A DNA stretch of 64,000 bases, taken from NCBI GenBank assembly GCA_900315975.1, contig ONBA01000002.1, positions 76,692 to 140,691 on the forward strand, in the 5' to 3' direction. The position numbers were made by a program, and so were the translations under genes. Positions 15,789 to 24,700 of this stretch are shown here, piece by piece (the first letter of the stretch is position 1; every line of letters begins with the position of its first letter). The notes under the pieces are model-generated. The model saw only the letters and a program-made list of their open reading frames with translations, did no database searches and was not told where the DNA came from. Source of the DNA: an uncultured Ruminococcus sp. (GTDB taxonomy: Bacteria; Bacillota_A; Clostridia; Oscillospirales; Ruminococcaceae).

Positions 15789-17415
15789 TATCCCGACAGC
15801 AGACAATGTTACTGTAATTCCTGCATTATCCCCCGCCGAGATCAAGGAGAGAAAATTCAAGCAAATAAGGGTAGCTGCCTATTGCAGAGTATCTACCGAC
15901 CATGAGGAGCAGCAGAACAGTTATCAGGTGCAGATCGCCTACTACACCGATTTGATAAACTCAAATCCCGAATGGACACTTGCAGGCATTTTCGCAGACG
16001 AGGGCATCAGCGGAACTCAGACAAAGAACCGCACACAGTTTAATAAAATGATACGGAAGTGCAAGCAGAAAAAGATAGACCTTGTATTATGCAAGTCTAT
16101 CAGCCGTTTCGCCCGTAATACGGTTGACTGCCTTGAATATATCCGTGAGTTGAAGCTGCTGGGCATCGGAGTTATCTTTGAGAAAGAAAACATCAACACC
16201 ATGACGATGAACAGCGAATTTATCATATCGCTGTATGGCTCTTTCGCCCAAGCTGAAAGCGAAAGCATAAGCAAGAACGTCACATGGGGCGTTGAGAAAT
16301 CTTTCAAAGAAGGGAAGGTAAAATATTCCCTTGATAAGATGCTTGGCTACCGCAGAGGTGACGACGGCAAGCCCATTATTGTGGAGGAAGAAGCTGAGAC
16401 CGTCCGATATATTTACAAGCTGTATCTTGACGGACTGAGCCTGAAACGTATTGCAAGAAAGCTCCGTGATGAGGGCATCAAGAAATGGAACGGTAAGACC
16501 GATTGGACGCCAGGGACGGTTTATTACATATTAAAAAACGAGAAATATGCAGGCGATGCCGTTTTACAGAAAACTTATACGGTAGACTGCATTTTGCATA
16601 AACAGGTGAAAAACAACGGAGAAAAGAACAAGTATATCGTGTATGACTGCCACCCTGCCATCATCGGGCGTGATACTTATAACCGTGTTCAGCAGGAGCT
16701 TGCAAGGCGCGGCTCGATAAGAAAAAGAAGTGACAAGACCGAGACAGAACAAGGACATTATGCAAGTAAGTATGCTTTAAGCGATATACTTATCTGCGGA
16801 GAGTGCGGTACAGCATATCGCCGTGTCACATGGACTTCTCACGGACATAAGCTCATCGTATGGAGGTGCATCAGCAGGCTCGACCACGGCAGTAAATACT
16901 GTAAGAACTCTCCATCTATAAATGAAGAAAAGCTACAGACTGCTATTGTCGATGCACTCAACAGGGTGTATGCGGATGGCGAGAAAATGCTGGAAGAAAT
17001 GAAACGGAATCTGATGATGGTCATGACGGACAAGGATATAGCAGCTTCGGAGATAGAAAAAATGAAGATGCGTCTTAATGAAATATCAAAAGCCCGAAAC
17101 AGTCTTGTTCATCTTATTACAAGCGGATCGGTAGATGAGGATTCGCTTGATAAGGATTTTCAGGATCTCATCAATGAAGAAAAATTCCTGAAAGAGCAGA
17201 TCGCAGACAGAAAGAGCCGTTCAAAGCTCAGTGATGAAAAACGCTATCATTTGATGTCCGCATTTGAGGAGCTTCAAAAGGCAAAGTTTCAAATGACCGA
17301 ATACGATGATGTGACTGTCAGAAAGGTCATAGAGTGTATCAGGGTGCTGTCCAAGACCGAGGTACAGATCATCTTCAAGGGTGGATTTGAAATGAATATA
17401 ACGGTTGATACATGA
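15778..17415 (+). CDS. Large serine recombinase 3
   Basis: A 545-residue large serine recombinase. The catalytic domain starts near residue 31 (RVAAYCRVSTDHEEQ, nucleophile Ser39) and includes FADEGISGTQTKNR and SISRFARNTVDCLEYI. The recombinase domain has MLGYRRGDDG...VRYIYKLYLDGLSLKRIA, the zinc ribbon is ILICGECGTAYRR...WRCISR, and a coiled coil follows. It overlaps the catalytic-domain-less gene by 11 bp, so all three are one operon. In SCC-type and Tn4451-like elements, recombinases sit at the end of the element next to the attachment site, placing the right boundary a short distance downstream. A hairpin follows the stop. Confidence 0.92.
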   Translation: MSRNIPTADNVTVIPALSPAEIKERKFKQIRVAAYCRVSTDHEEQQNSYQVQIAYYTDLINSNPEWTLAGIFADEGISGTQTKNRTQFNKMIRKCKQKKIDLVLCKSISRFARNTVDCLEYIRELKLLGIGVIFEKENINTMTMNSEFIISLYGSFAQAESESISKNVTWGVEKSFKEGKVKYSLDKMLGYRRGDDGKPIIVEEEAETVRYIYKLYLDGLSLKRIARKLRDEGIKKWNGKTDWTPGTVYYILKNEKYAGDAVLQKTYTVDCILHKQVKNNGEKNKYIVYDCHPAIIGRDTYNRVQQELARRGSIRKRSDKTETEQGHYASKYALSDILICGECGTAYRRVTWTSHGHKLIVWRCISRLDHGSKYCKNSPSINEEKLQTAIVDALNRVYADGEKMLEEMKRNLMMVMTDKDIAASEIEKMKMRLNEISKARNSLVHLITSGSVDEDSLDKDFQDLINEEKFLKEQIADRKSRSKLSDEKRYHLMSAFEELQKAKFQMTEYDDVTVRKVIECIRVLSKTEVQIIFKGGFEMNITVDT

Positions 17416-17422
17416 TGAAATT

Positions 17423-17460
17423 GCCCACCAAGCCATTATAGACTTGGTGGGCATCGGTTT
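17423..17460. terminator. Hairpin terminator after the recombinase operon
   Basis: gcccaccaag (17423-17432) and cttggtgggc (17443-17452) form a perfect 10-bp stem with a 10-nt loop, followed by atcggttt. The T run is short. It lies 8 bp after the last recombinase stop and between convergent genes, so it may serve both directions. It is a good candidate for the right end of the mobile element. Confidence 0.65.
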
Positions 17461-17653
17461 AATTGTTGTCATCGAGCATTGCTGCATAACGTGCCTGATC
17501 GTCTTTGGGTATTTCTAAGGTGTCCATTGCCTGCTGTGCTGTCAGTTTCAGATTTTTCATCATTTTCTTGATGCTTTCGAGCAATGACAGCTCTTTGCCC
17601 TTTTCAACACCAGTTAATTCAATCGCCATACCGAGATTACACATTTCAAGCAC
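17459..17653 (-). CDS. Stand-alone copy of an Rpn C-terminal tail
   Basis: A 64-residue frame that is almost a duplicate of the last 70 residues of the adjacent rpn-like gene: both contain LEMCNLGMA(I/V)EL, a central leucine-rich helix, LTAQQAMD/WTAQQAMD and end in DQARYAAML plus four residues. It starts with GTG at 17653 (or ATG 17644), 8 bp after the rpn stop codon and in another frame, without an obvious independent promoter. It lacks the nuclease core. It may be a leftover of a tandem duplication, or an expressed small protein analogous to the C-terminal Rpn small products reported to inhibit their full-length nuclease in E. coli. Confidence 0.55.
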   Translation of the reverse strand: MLEMCNLGMAIELTGVEKGKELSLLESIKKMMKNLKLTAQQAMDTLEIPKDDQARYAAMLDDNN

Positions 17654-17661
17654 CTATCCGA

Positions 17662-18638
17662 TTAGTTAGCAGAACCGAGCATTGCTGCATAACGTGCTTG
17701 ATCGCTCTTAGAAATCTTCAATGCATCCATTGCCTGCTGTGCAGTCCACTTCATAGTGTCCATAAGATTCTTGATGTTCTGGAGAGTAGTTGCCTCAGTT
17801 CCCTGAGTAAATCCTCTTTTTACGCCATTCAATTCAACTGCCATACCGAGATTACACATTTCAAGCACCTCCTCCTCAATTTCCTTTGTCATGGGGATAT
17901 TAAATTCAGTTTCGAGTATCTGTTTCCTTTTTTCAACACATTCTGTCGTGGACAGAAGCGTACTCAAAAGACGTATGATACTATTATCACCTTCCATACC
18001 CTCGTCATTCAAGGATATGATAATGATTTTCATTTTGTCATAGTTTTCTACAGGCTCATTAACTTGACCAATTGTCTTTGTCGGTTTCAGACCATATTCC
18101 ACAATAGAATTGGTATTATCACCGCTTGGACTCGGACATATCCAAATGGTATACACTTTCTGTATCTTGTCATAGTCGGAACGCTCAAAAACAGTTCCTT
18201 TCTGCCGTGAGATCAGGCGGGCGGCGTAGTACACACCTCTTGTTACGATAGCATAGGACAGCTTTGTATTGACCTGTATCTCAATATTTATGACAAGACG
18301 AATAACTTTGCTTGTTTTTGGAATAATGGCATCGAATACCAGATCATAGCGGACTAAGCCCTCGCTGTCAGAATTGTCCTCAGTATCAGAGCCAACGATT
18401 GCCGAATCGGCATCAGGTACGTCCTGATCAACAGATACCTCATTGACCTGGACCTCACCGACAAAGCAGTTTTTCTCAATATACTTAATATCGTATCCCT
18501 CAAACTCCTCGACACATTCTTTCAGTATCTCGGCAAGTATGATAGATGTTTTATCAGTTTCTTCGCAACTGCATCGAGCTTGGCACGGGTGTCGGAAGCG
18601 TCAATGCTGTTGGCAAGACTTGTAGGAACAGTAGTCAT
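17662..18638 (-). pseudogene. Rpn/YhgA-like PD-(D/E)XK nuclease gene with a one-base frameshift
   Basis: The gene starts at ATG 18638 after aaggagatg and reads about 31 codons (MTTVPTSLANSIDASDTR...) before the frame breaks in an A-run near 18550. One missing A restores a continuous protein of about 325 residues. The restored frame contains YDLVFDAI and LVINIEIQ, matching the D...E-x-Q core of the PD-(D/E)XK nuclease family transposase (Rpn) proteins, then Y(A)ARLISRQKG and the QQAMDALKIS tail. Rpn proteins are DNA nucleases linked to recombination and phage defence. A consensus promoter remains upstream, so decay is recent, or the site is a phase-variable or miscalled homopolymer. Confidence 0.8.
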
Positions 18639-18666
18639 TGGTATCATCTCCTTCTTTCCTATACTA

Positions 18667-18695
18667 ATTATATCATATGAGCGGTAAAATGTCAA
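18667..18695 (-). promoter_or_regulatory. Consensus promoter of the rpn-like gene
   Basis: On the reverse strand TTGACA (18690-18695) and TATAAT (18667-18672) are both perfect consensus hexamers with 17-bp spacing, 29 bp before the rpn start codon. The remaining stretch 18696-18925, up to the next gene, holds no gene or signal I can support. Confidence 0.85.
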
Positions 18696-18958
18696 TGCTG
18701 TATTTCGGCTTTAAGGCGGATTTTAGAGGACTGCGAGGTATAGAGTTTATAACAAATCAAAATGGCGTAGCATAGGAAACAATATCAGAACTCTGAACGT
18801 TCAATATCGTTATCCGAAAGATAGATATATAGGTGTTGCAGGAGTAGTATATAGTGAAGTCAGTGAAAGTCGGTCATCTTTAGTTTTCAGCTAATGATTA
18901 TTGACTTGAAATTGCTATAAAATGACGATATAACGTTGTAAAATGGCTCGTCATTCGT

Positions 18959-19789
18959 TTGGTGTTAATGACAATTGCTTGGTTTACCATGAATAAAGAA
19001 GTCGAGGGTACTGGGGCAACGATGAATGCGGCGGGTGCTCCTTATATCATCGAAACAAGATCTCAATCGGGGTATTACAAAACGCAGTATGACTCCCTGC
19101 ATTCAGAGGCGGCGGAATGGATGATCAGTGCTGAGCATAATTTGGATAATCACATCAATGCAAAAGAGGGTGATGAACAGGAGCCTGCTCTTGAACCGGG
19201 AGATCATGGAAGTCTTGAATTTCGTGTTAGTCCTCAAAGTACAAACACACTCACCGTAGACTGCCTTTTTGAAATAAAAGCATATGTGGAAGAAGAATCT
19301 GAAGACGAAGGTGGCAACACTGTAACTAATATCACCGAAACTGAAAACAGTGCCCTTGCAGGATATCTTAACGCACATATCATGTTATTCACCGGTGTGG
19401 ATCAAAATGGGAAACTCACAGGGCTGATTGACAATAACAACGATTCACTTGAGAGAATATTGAAAAATCAGACCTACACAAGAGGCGAAAGCGCTTATAC
19501 CACAATCTACTGGTACTGGCCTGAACACCTAAGTGATCTTACCGATAGCGCGAATACAATATATGCTCCAAGTGAACATGAAGCAGTTTTGGCGTATGTT
19601 GCAAGAAACAAGGACGGCTTCTTCAAGGATTGCAGTGATAGCAATGCAAAAGTATTAACTGATCTTACGAATCTATACAATTCATACTCAAATTCAACCT
19701 ACAATCACTATAATCTGAGGTATGATAACGCTGATCTTGACATAGGCAATAACTTGTCATATGTCATATTGTCCATGCAGGTGAAATAA
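18959..19789 (+). CDS. TasA-like secreted protein with truncated or non-canonical N-terminus (copy B, gene 1)
   Basis: A 276-residue protein, first of the copy B surface cluster. It starts in the middle of what should be an N-terminal signal anchor: only LVLMTIAWFTMNKEVEGTG remains, where AWF.MNKEV is the junction seen in SipW-type substrates. In-frame codons continue upstream only to a stop at 18923 and give no Met or ribosome-binding site, so the real N-terminus is probably lost or altered. The rest is a beta-rich extracellular-type domain (Thr/Asn/Asp-rich, TTIYWYWPEH, ending LSYVILSMQVK). A related C-terminal end survives at 38011-38145. The adjacent mobile element could have caused the damage. 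Start choice is uncertain. Confidence 0.65.
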   Translation: MVLMTIAWFTMNKEVEGTGATMNAAGAPYIIETRSQSGYYKTQYDSLHSEAAEWMISAEHNLDNHINAKEGDEQEPALEPGDHGSLEFRVSPQSTNTLTVDCLFEIKAYVEEESEDEGGNTVTNITETENSALAGYLNAHIMLFTGVDQNGKLTGLIDNNNDSLERILKNQTYTRGESAYTTIYWYWPEHLSDLTDSANTIYAPSEHEAVLAYVARNKDGFFKDCSDSNAKVLTDLTNLYNSYSNSTYNHYNLRYDNADLDIGNNLSYVILSMQVK

Positions 19790-19812
19790 GAAACGAATAG
19801 GAGGCGGCAGCT

Positions 19813-20640
19813 ATGAAAAAAATAATCGAACATATCAAAAAACTGTCGCTCCCCGTGAAAATACAGCTTGTGATTGCCTTGTTTTGTACGGCAGCAATTC
19901 CAGTATATGCGTGGTTTTCTTATCAAGATAAGATAGAAGCCATGAGCAAGATCAAGGAGCCGCCGTCGATCAACCTCGCATCCGGTGGCGATGATCCTGC
20001 TTTATATATCAATCTGGAGAATATTGATGTGTCAAGCGGCACAGAGAAGTATATCGTTTTCTCTGTTGAACCGGGTAAATACTCCGCTTATGACATACAG
20101 CTCTCCCACACAACAAATATCCCTTTCACTTATGAACTATATCGTGTGATGGAAGATGAACATGGAACTATAGAATATACAGATCACACGAGGAATACTG
20201 ATCCTGAAACCGAATTGAACGTTGAAACAAAGCTTCATTACAGCATCATAAGTGACTATAGCTACGGTTCCACTGTTACCGCCGGGAAGGTGAATCTTGT
20301 TGATGTGAATCCGGATAATAACTCCAGCGGCAGAATACTTGGTGATGAGACCGCGCTTGTGTCAAAGAATCGAACCAATTATACTACACAGGATACTGTG
20401 GATCAATATGTCAAGCCTCTCTACAGCATAGCAAGGAAAATTCCAAAGATTGACAGTGATGGCAGTGAGGACAGAGACTATTATGCGATAAAGTTGGTAT
20501 GGCGGACAGATTCTACAATCAAAGAAGGAAATGCGCAGTATTGGAACTATGCGTTCAATAATAAAGAGACTGATATTATTTATATCTCTGCAAAACAGAA
20601 TACATATACCGATGAACAGGCTGAACCAGCTTCTCCGTAA
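19813..20640 (+). CDS. Secreted/anchored surface protein with YAWFS-type signal (copy B, gene 2)
   Basis: A 275-residue protein after a clear aggagg site. The N-terminus has a basic region, a hydrophobic segment (IQLVIALFCTAAIP) and VYAWFSYQDK at residues 34-43, the A-x-A/AWF junction typical of SipW-dependent signal peptides of TasA/CalY-like proteins. The mature part is beta-rich with Asp/Asn/Tyr clusters (GGDDPALYINLENIDVSSG, IVFSVEPGKYS). A truncated relative begins at 38162 with SFPVYAWFSNSK and KVKEP, matching KIKEP here. It probably is a matrix or fibre subunit or a linker for the giant protein two genes downstream. Confidence 0.75.
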   Translation: MKKIIEHIKKLSLPVKIQLVIALFCTAAIPVYAWFSYQDKIEAMSKIKEPPSINLASGGDDPALYINLENIDVSSGTEKYIVFSVEPGKYSAYDIQLSHTTNIPFTYELYRVMEDEHGTIEYTDHTRNTDPETELNVETKLHYSIISDYSYGSTVTAGKVNLVDVNPDNNSSGRILGDETALVSKNRTNYTTQDTVDQYVKPLYSIARKIPKIDSDGSEDRDYYAIKLVWRTDSTIKEGNAQYWNYAFNNKETDIIYISAKQNTYTDEQAEPASP

Positions 20641-20670
20641 GGAGTGTGAGCGAAGAATGGGGTGAGACTG

Positions 20671-21723
20671 ATGAAAGCAAATATTAAAAACATTGTTAAT
20701 AGAATTACGAAGTATCCCATCACAATTTGGATGCTTATATCGGTGTTCACGCTTTGCTCAGTCATGATAGGATATTCGGCGTATAATGGTACAGCTGATG
20801 TCAAGCGTGTTGTGTCCACACAGGCATCCAGCACCACAAGATTCTCCTCCAACTATATGGAGAGCGGAGAGCTTGTTGTGAAGAACCTTCGTACTACGGC
20901 TGATGGAGATTATATCTGCAATGTCACTGTATGTAATTACGATCAGCTTGATCTTGCAAGCCCAGCACGCGCGTTGATTACATACAGCTTTACAGCAGAA
21001 CTTGTCAAGTATAACATCAGTACCAGTCAGTACGAGAAAGTAACTGCTGTGCAAATGAAAGATGAGACAAATCCAAAGACGTTCTATGTACAGAAAAGCC
21101 TTGATGACAATGTGAGTGTCAGTGATGCAGTGCAGAATAATTTGAATACCGGAAGTTTTTCATGTACCTATTCAGGAGAAACTCTTGTGGGAGAGGATAC
21201 AAACAAGGATTCTTTTGATATTTGTTTTGACAGTACAGAGGTAGTGAAGGCTGTCCCTGACCTTTTCATTAGAGTCACGGCAACACCGACCCCAGAAAGT
21301 GTCCAGTTAAATGGCACGCTTCCTACGCTCTCCTGTGTTATCAGCATTTCCAAAGGCAGAACAGTTGAAACTGGCTGGCATGGTAGTCTTGATGAATCGA
21401 ACACATCAAACTACGATGGCTATAATCTTGTCATCGAAGGTTCGGGAACGGGAACCATTGATATTCAGTGGGATAGTAACGAATTTTCCATCAATCCTGC
21501 ATTCTTAGAGAATAACCGCACGAAGCTTGGTGATGTTACGGATATGCAAACCGACGGGTGGAAAACGGTTACGCTTACAGTCAACTCGACTGAGCAGAAC
21601 AGATATCTGGTTCAATTCTATAAGAAAAAGACAAATACTGACTATACCGGAAATGAATTTCCAAGCAAATACATTCGTTGCACAAATTATGTACAAACTA
21701 ACGTAGGAGCAGGAGGAGCTTAA
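20671..21723 (+). CDS. Secreted/anchored surface protein (copy B, gene 3)
   Basis: About 350 residues from ATG 20671 (GTG 20662 is possible). The N-terminus has a hydrophobic segment (TIWMLISVFTLCSVMIGYSAYNG) acting as a signal or anchor, with a small-residue/aromatic junction like its neighbours. The rest is a Ser/Thr/Asn-rich beta-type extracellular region, with repeated hydrophobic-polar alternation (LVVKNLRTTADGDYICNVTV, TVTLTVNSTEQNRYLVQFYK). No catalytic motif is visible. It lies 31 bp after gene 2 and 49 bp before the giant gene, so the four genes look like one operon of structural proteins. Confidence 0.7.
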   Translation: MKANIKNIVNRITKYPITIWMLISVFTLCSVMIGYSAYNGTADVKRVVSTQASSTTRFSSNYMESGELVVKNLRTTADGDYICNVTVCNYDQLDLASPARALITYSFTAELVKYNISTSQYEKVTAVQMKDETNPKTFYVQKSLDDNVSVSDAVQNNLNTGSFSCTYSGETLVGEDTNKDSFDICFDSTEVVKAVPDLFIRVTATPTPESVQLNGTLPTLSCVISISKGRTVETGWHGSLDESNTSNYDGYNLVIEGSGTGTIDIQWDSNEFSINPAFLENNRTKLGDVTDMQTDGWKTVTLTVNSTEQNRYLVQFYKKKTNTDYTGNEFPSKYIRCTNYVQTNVGAGGA

Positions 21724-21772
21724 GCCGTAAGCAGTGCGAGCTTTGTTTACGAAATCGAACGTAGGTGATACT

Positions 21773-24700
21773 ATGAAGAAGGTTTTATATAATAAAAAGA
21801 AATTTTACAATAGGTGCGTTGGTTGCACGCTGGCTCTTGTTATGAGTCTTACTGCATTTCCGTTGAATATTATTCCTGAACTTATTCCGGAAAAGGCGGA
21901 AAAGACCGTGAGCAACTTTGCGTTGGAAGCTCAAGCTGCAACTGATCCAGATGAACTTGCTGCACTTGTGGCATGGTATAACGGTTCTGAGAATGGTGGA
22001 TACTCCGGCAGTACTTCGCCTAGTTTTACTTCATCGGATGCTCTTTCAAAATATTCTAAATGCTTTGATGATACAACTTTCGCGGCTACTCATGCAGATG
22101 ACACGATTACTCTTGCTACTACTGGCGGACCGTTTGTATTTGATACTGAGTATAATCCAATCGGTACTGCTGCGAGTCCTTTTAGCGGCACATTAAAATT
22201 TACAACAATCGACAATGAGTACGATGTCGAAACCTATTCACCTATTTTTGATTATGTCATGGACTCTGTCACATTAATCAGACTTCAGGATAGTGTTAGT
22301 ATACCTATCAATATAAACCGCATTGGAGATGTTGGAACGGAAGTATCTCCCCTGTTTGCGATGCACGTGAAGGGTAGCGGAACAGGACCTTATAATTGGA
22401 ATCTTAAACTTGATTCAGCCAGCGCCTGCAGCTATTCAGGTGTTATATATGAAATGTATAATGGCGCAAAGATCAATCTAACGTTTACAGATAACAGCAC
22501 CTATCATACGCCTATTAAAGATAACAATGACAATATTGTATCGGGTTCCATTATTGCGAATAACGAAAGCAGCACGAACTATGGAATTCTCTGCGGAAAG
22601 ATAGTCGGTTCAAGCCAACTCACAGCAACGTACACTAATACAGCGGATACAGCCATTACATTTATTGGAACTGATAGTGCGTACTGTGGTGGCCTTATCG
22701 GGGAAATTAACGCATCCACTTTTGAACTGCTTACAGGCAGCAGTTCGGCAAAGGTCGATTTCAAAACTGCTAAAAATGAGGTTGGATTCATCTGCGGCCA
22801 TGCTGAAAGCGGCACGATTACTTTGCCTACGGGATACACGTTCCAAGGAACCGTTGATGGAAAAGTATATGCTGGAGGTATTGCCGGATACTGCAAGAAT
22901 ACTACTGTAAACTACGCAACCACAACAGGCAACATTACTTTAGATAGCTGTAATGTTAACGGTGGCACAACTACTGGCGGCGTTTTTGGATATTATGAGT
23001 GTGATACAGCAGCGAATGATATTCTGCTCACACGCAGCTATAATCTTACAAGTTGTACGGTCGCAGGTACTGGTATCAGCGGCGGTATTGCCGGAGAATA
23101 CAAGCCTAACTATTCAGGTGCTGTTACAATTGATCTGGATAAATACACCATTGGGAATACCACAACGCTGAATACCGGAACCGGTGCAGGCGGTCTTTTC
23201 GGAAAGTATACTGCACCCGGCAATGTTACGATTACAGATTCGGATACAGACACCGATTTTACTCCTCCCAATAGCTCTGTTCCTTATGGAGGTGTCATCG
23301 GAGAGTATGTCAATTCTGCCTATGCGAATACTCTTACATTAGGCGGTTTTACTGTGACCGGTTTGAGCTGCACATCATCCGGAAATGTCGGAGGCATTAT
23401 CAGAGAGCTTAACGGCTCGACATATGTTGACGTAAGCGGTGTTTCTATTACAGACGCAAGTGTTTCAAATGCAACGGTTTTCGGCGGTGTTGTAGCAACG
23501 CTGGACAGCAGCAATGCTGGCTCGTTTATCGACCTGACGGGTAACTATACTCTTTCGCTTGCATCTGGAACATATAAAGGCGGTGCAATTGCGGGTTCCT
23601 TTAAGGCTGGCGTGATCCGCCTTGCCGGACTTACTGACATCAGCGGTGCGCAGGCCGCCAACGGTTATGCGCAGCTTGTGTATGAAAATGACGAAACACT
23701 CGTGTACTCACTTGGCAATGGTAGTGATTACGTTGCTGCAGTGGGAGAAGTAAGAGATTCTGAAACAAATGCGGTGATTACAGAGGCCACTCCTGCATCT
23801 GGCTGGACACTGAAAAGAAATGCTGCAACAACAGCATCCGATCTCGGTCAGTGGGGCGAGGTTGTCAGAATGTTCACGGTAAGTGGAACGGAGAAAAATG
23901 CCGAGGAAGCAGGCATCGTTTCTTTTGCCAACAAGCAGGTTACTGTTGCATATGTAACGGCGAATCCTGACATAACCGATGAGGTGTCCTTCGCAAAGGT
24001 CGCGCTCAATATACAGCTAAATGATGGCAGTGACCACGGTCCGCTCTGCTTTCAGGATGAAAATGACGTTACGGAAGCGGACAAAACTGATCTTTTGGCA
24101 TCAGACATAACTGTCAATGGCAAAATTGAGCTTTCCGGGACAGGTTTGCTCGGTCTGATGCGAGACGGCGGAAATAACACCTACCTTGATACCAGTAATA
24201 CATTTCAGAATGTCAGCTTCTTTACAGGTTCTATTTCTAAGGCGAACGGCGCGGAAACTGCTGAGATCGAACTGGCTGTCGGTGAAGTGTATGGCTGTGA
24301 TGCAAACGGAACTGCGCTTGCATCTACTGCTACTGGCGGAAAAATCTACCTTTCCAATAACAATGGTCATGATGCACAGGGACTGATTGCTTTTGCAAAG
24401 GGCGCAGCAGTGACAAACCTTAAGGTCAGTGGCACGATTACTGTTGAGAATGTTGAACGAACAGGTGGCTCTGACTATCTCTATGCTGGCGCATTGTTTG
24501 GCGCAATGACAAACGGTGCAGCTCTTTCCGGTGTAAACTTCACAACAACTCTCAATATTACAAGAGCCACTGATGCCAATTCCAAGTTTTATATCGGTGG
24601 TGTTTCCGGCGCATTTGACGGAACAGATACATCAAATGAAAATGGCTACACGCTTGAAATCAATACCAGTTCTTCTATAAAGCCCACAATCAATCTGTAC

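Larger units (their letters stand above)
4023..17452. mobile_element. Integrated plasmid-like mobilizable element with triple serine recombinase
   Basis: This interval groups partition (ParM/ParR), mobilisation (MobC, relaxase, overlapping coiled-coil protein), replication (CHC2 protein, SF3 helicase, iteron-like dyad) and integration (three serine-recombinase genes) functions, with one cargo STAND NTPase. It sits between two related surface-protein gene clusters, which suggests insertion into a tandem array. No type IV secretion genes are present, so transfer would need a helper. Ends are approximate: no duplicated att core was recognised, and the rpn-like locus at 17.46-18.7 kb could be inside or outside. 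Confidence 0.7.

Noticed and set aside
17584..18210. Plus-strand frame opposite the rpn-like gene
   Set aside because: The rpn reading (after repair of one base) has a promoter, ribosome-binding site and nuclease core; the plus frame has none.
18545..18560. Programmed ribosomal frameshift in the rpn-like gene
   Set aside because: The A-run does not form a canonical slippery heptamer in the reading frame and no downstream stimulatory structure was noticed; a one-base deletion is simpler.
18901..18921. TTGACT followed by TATAAA before copy B gene 1 as a promoter
   Set aside because: The spacing is only 9 bp, and alternatives give 22 bp, so no functional promoter can be supported here.
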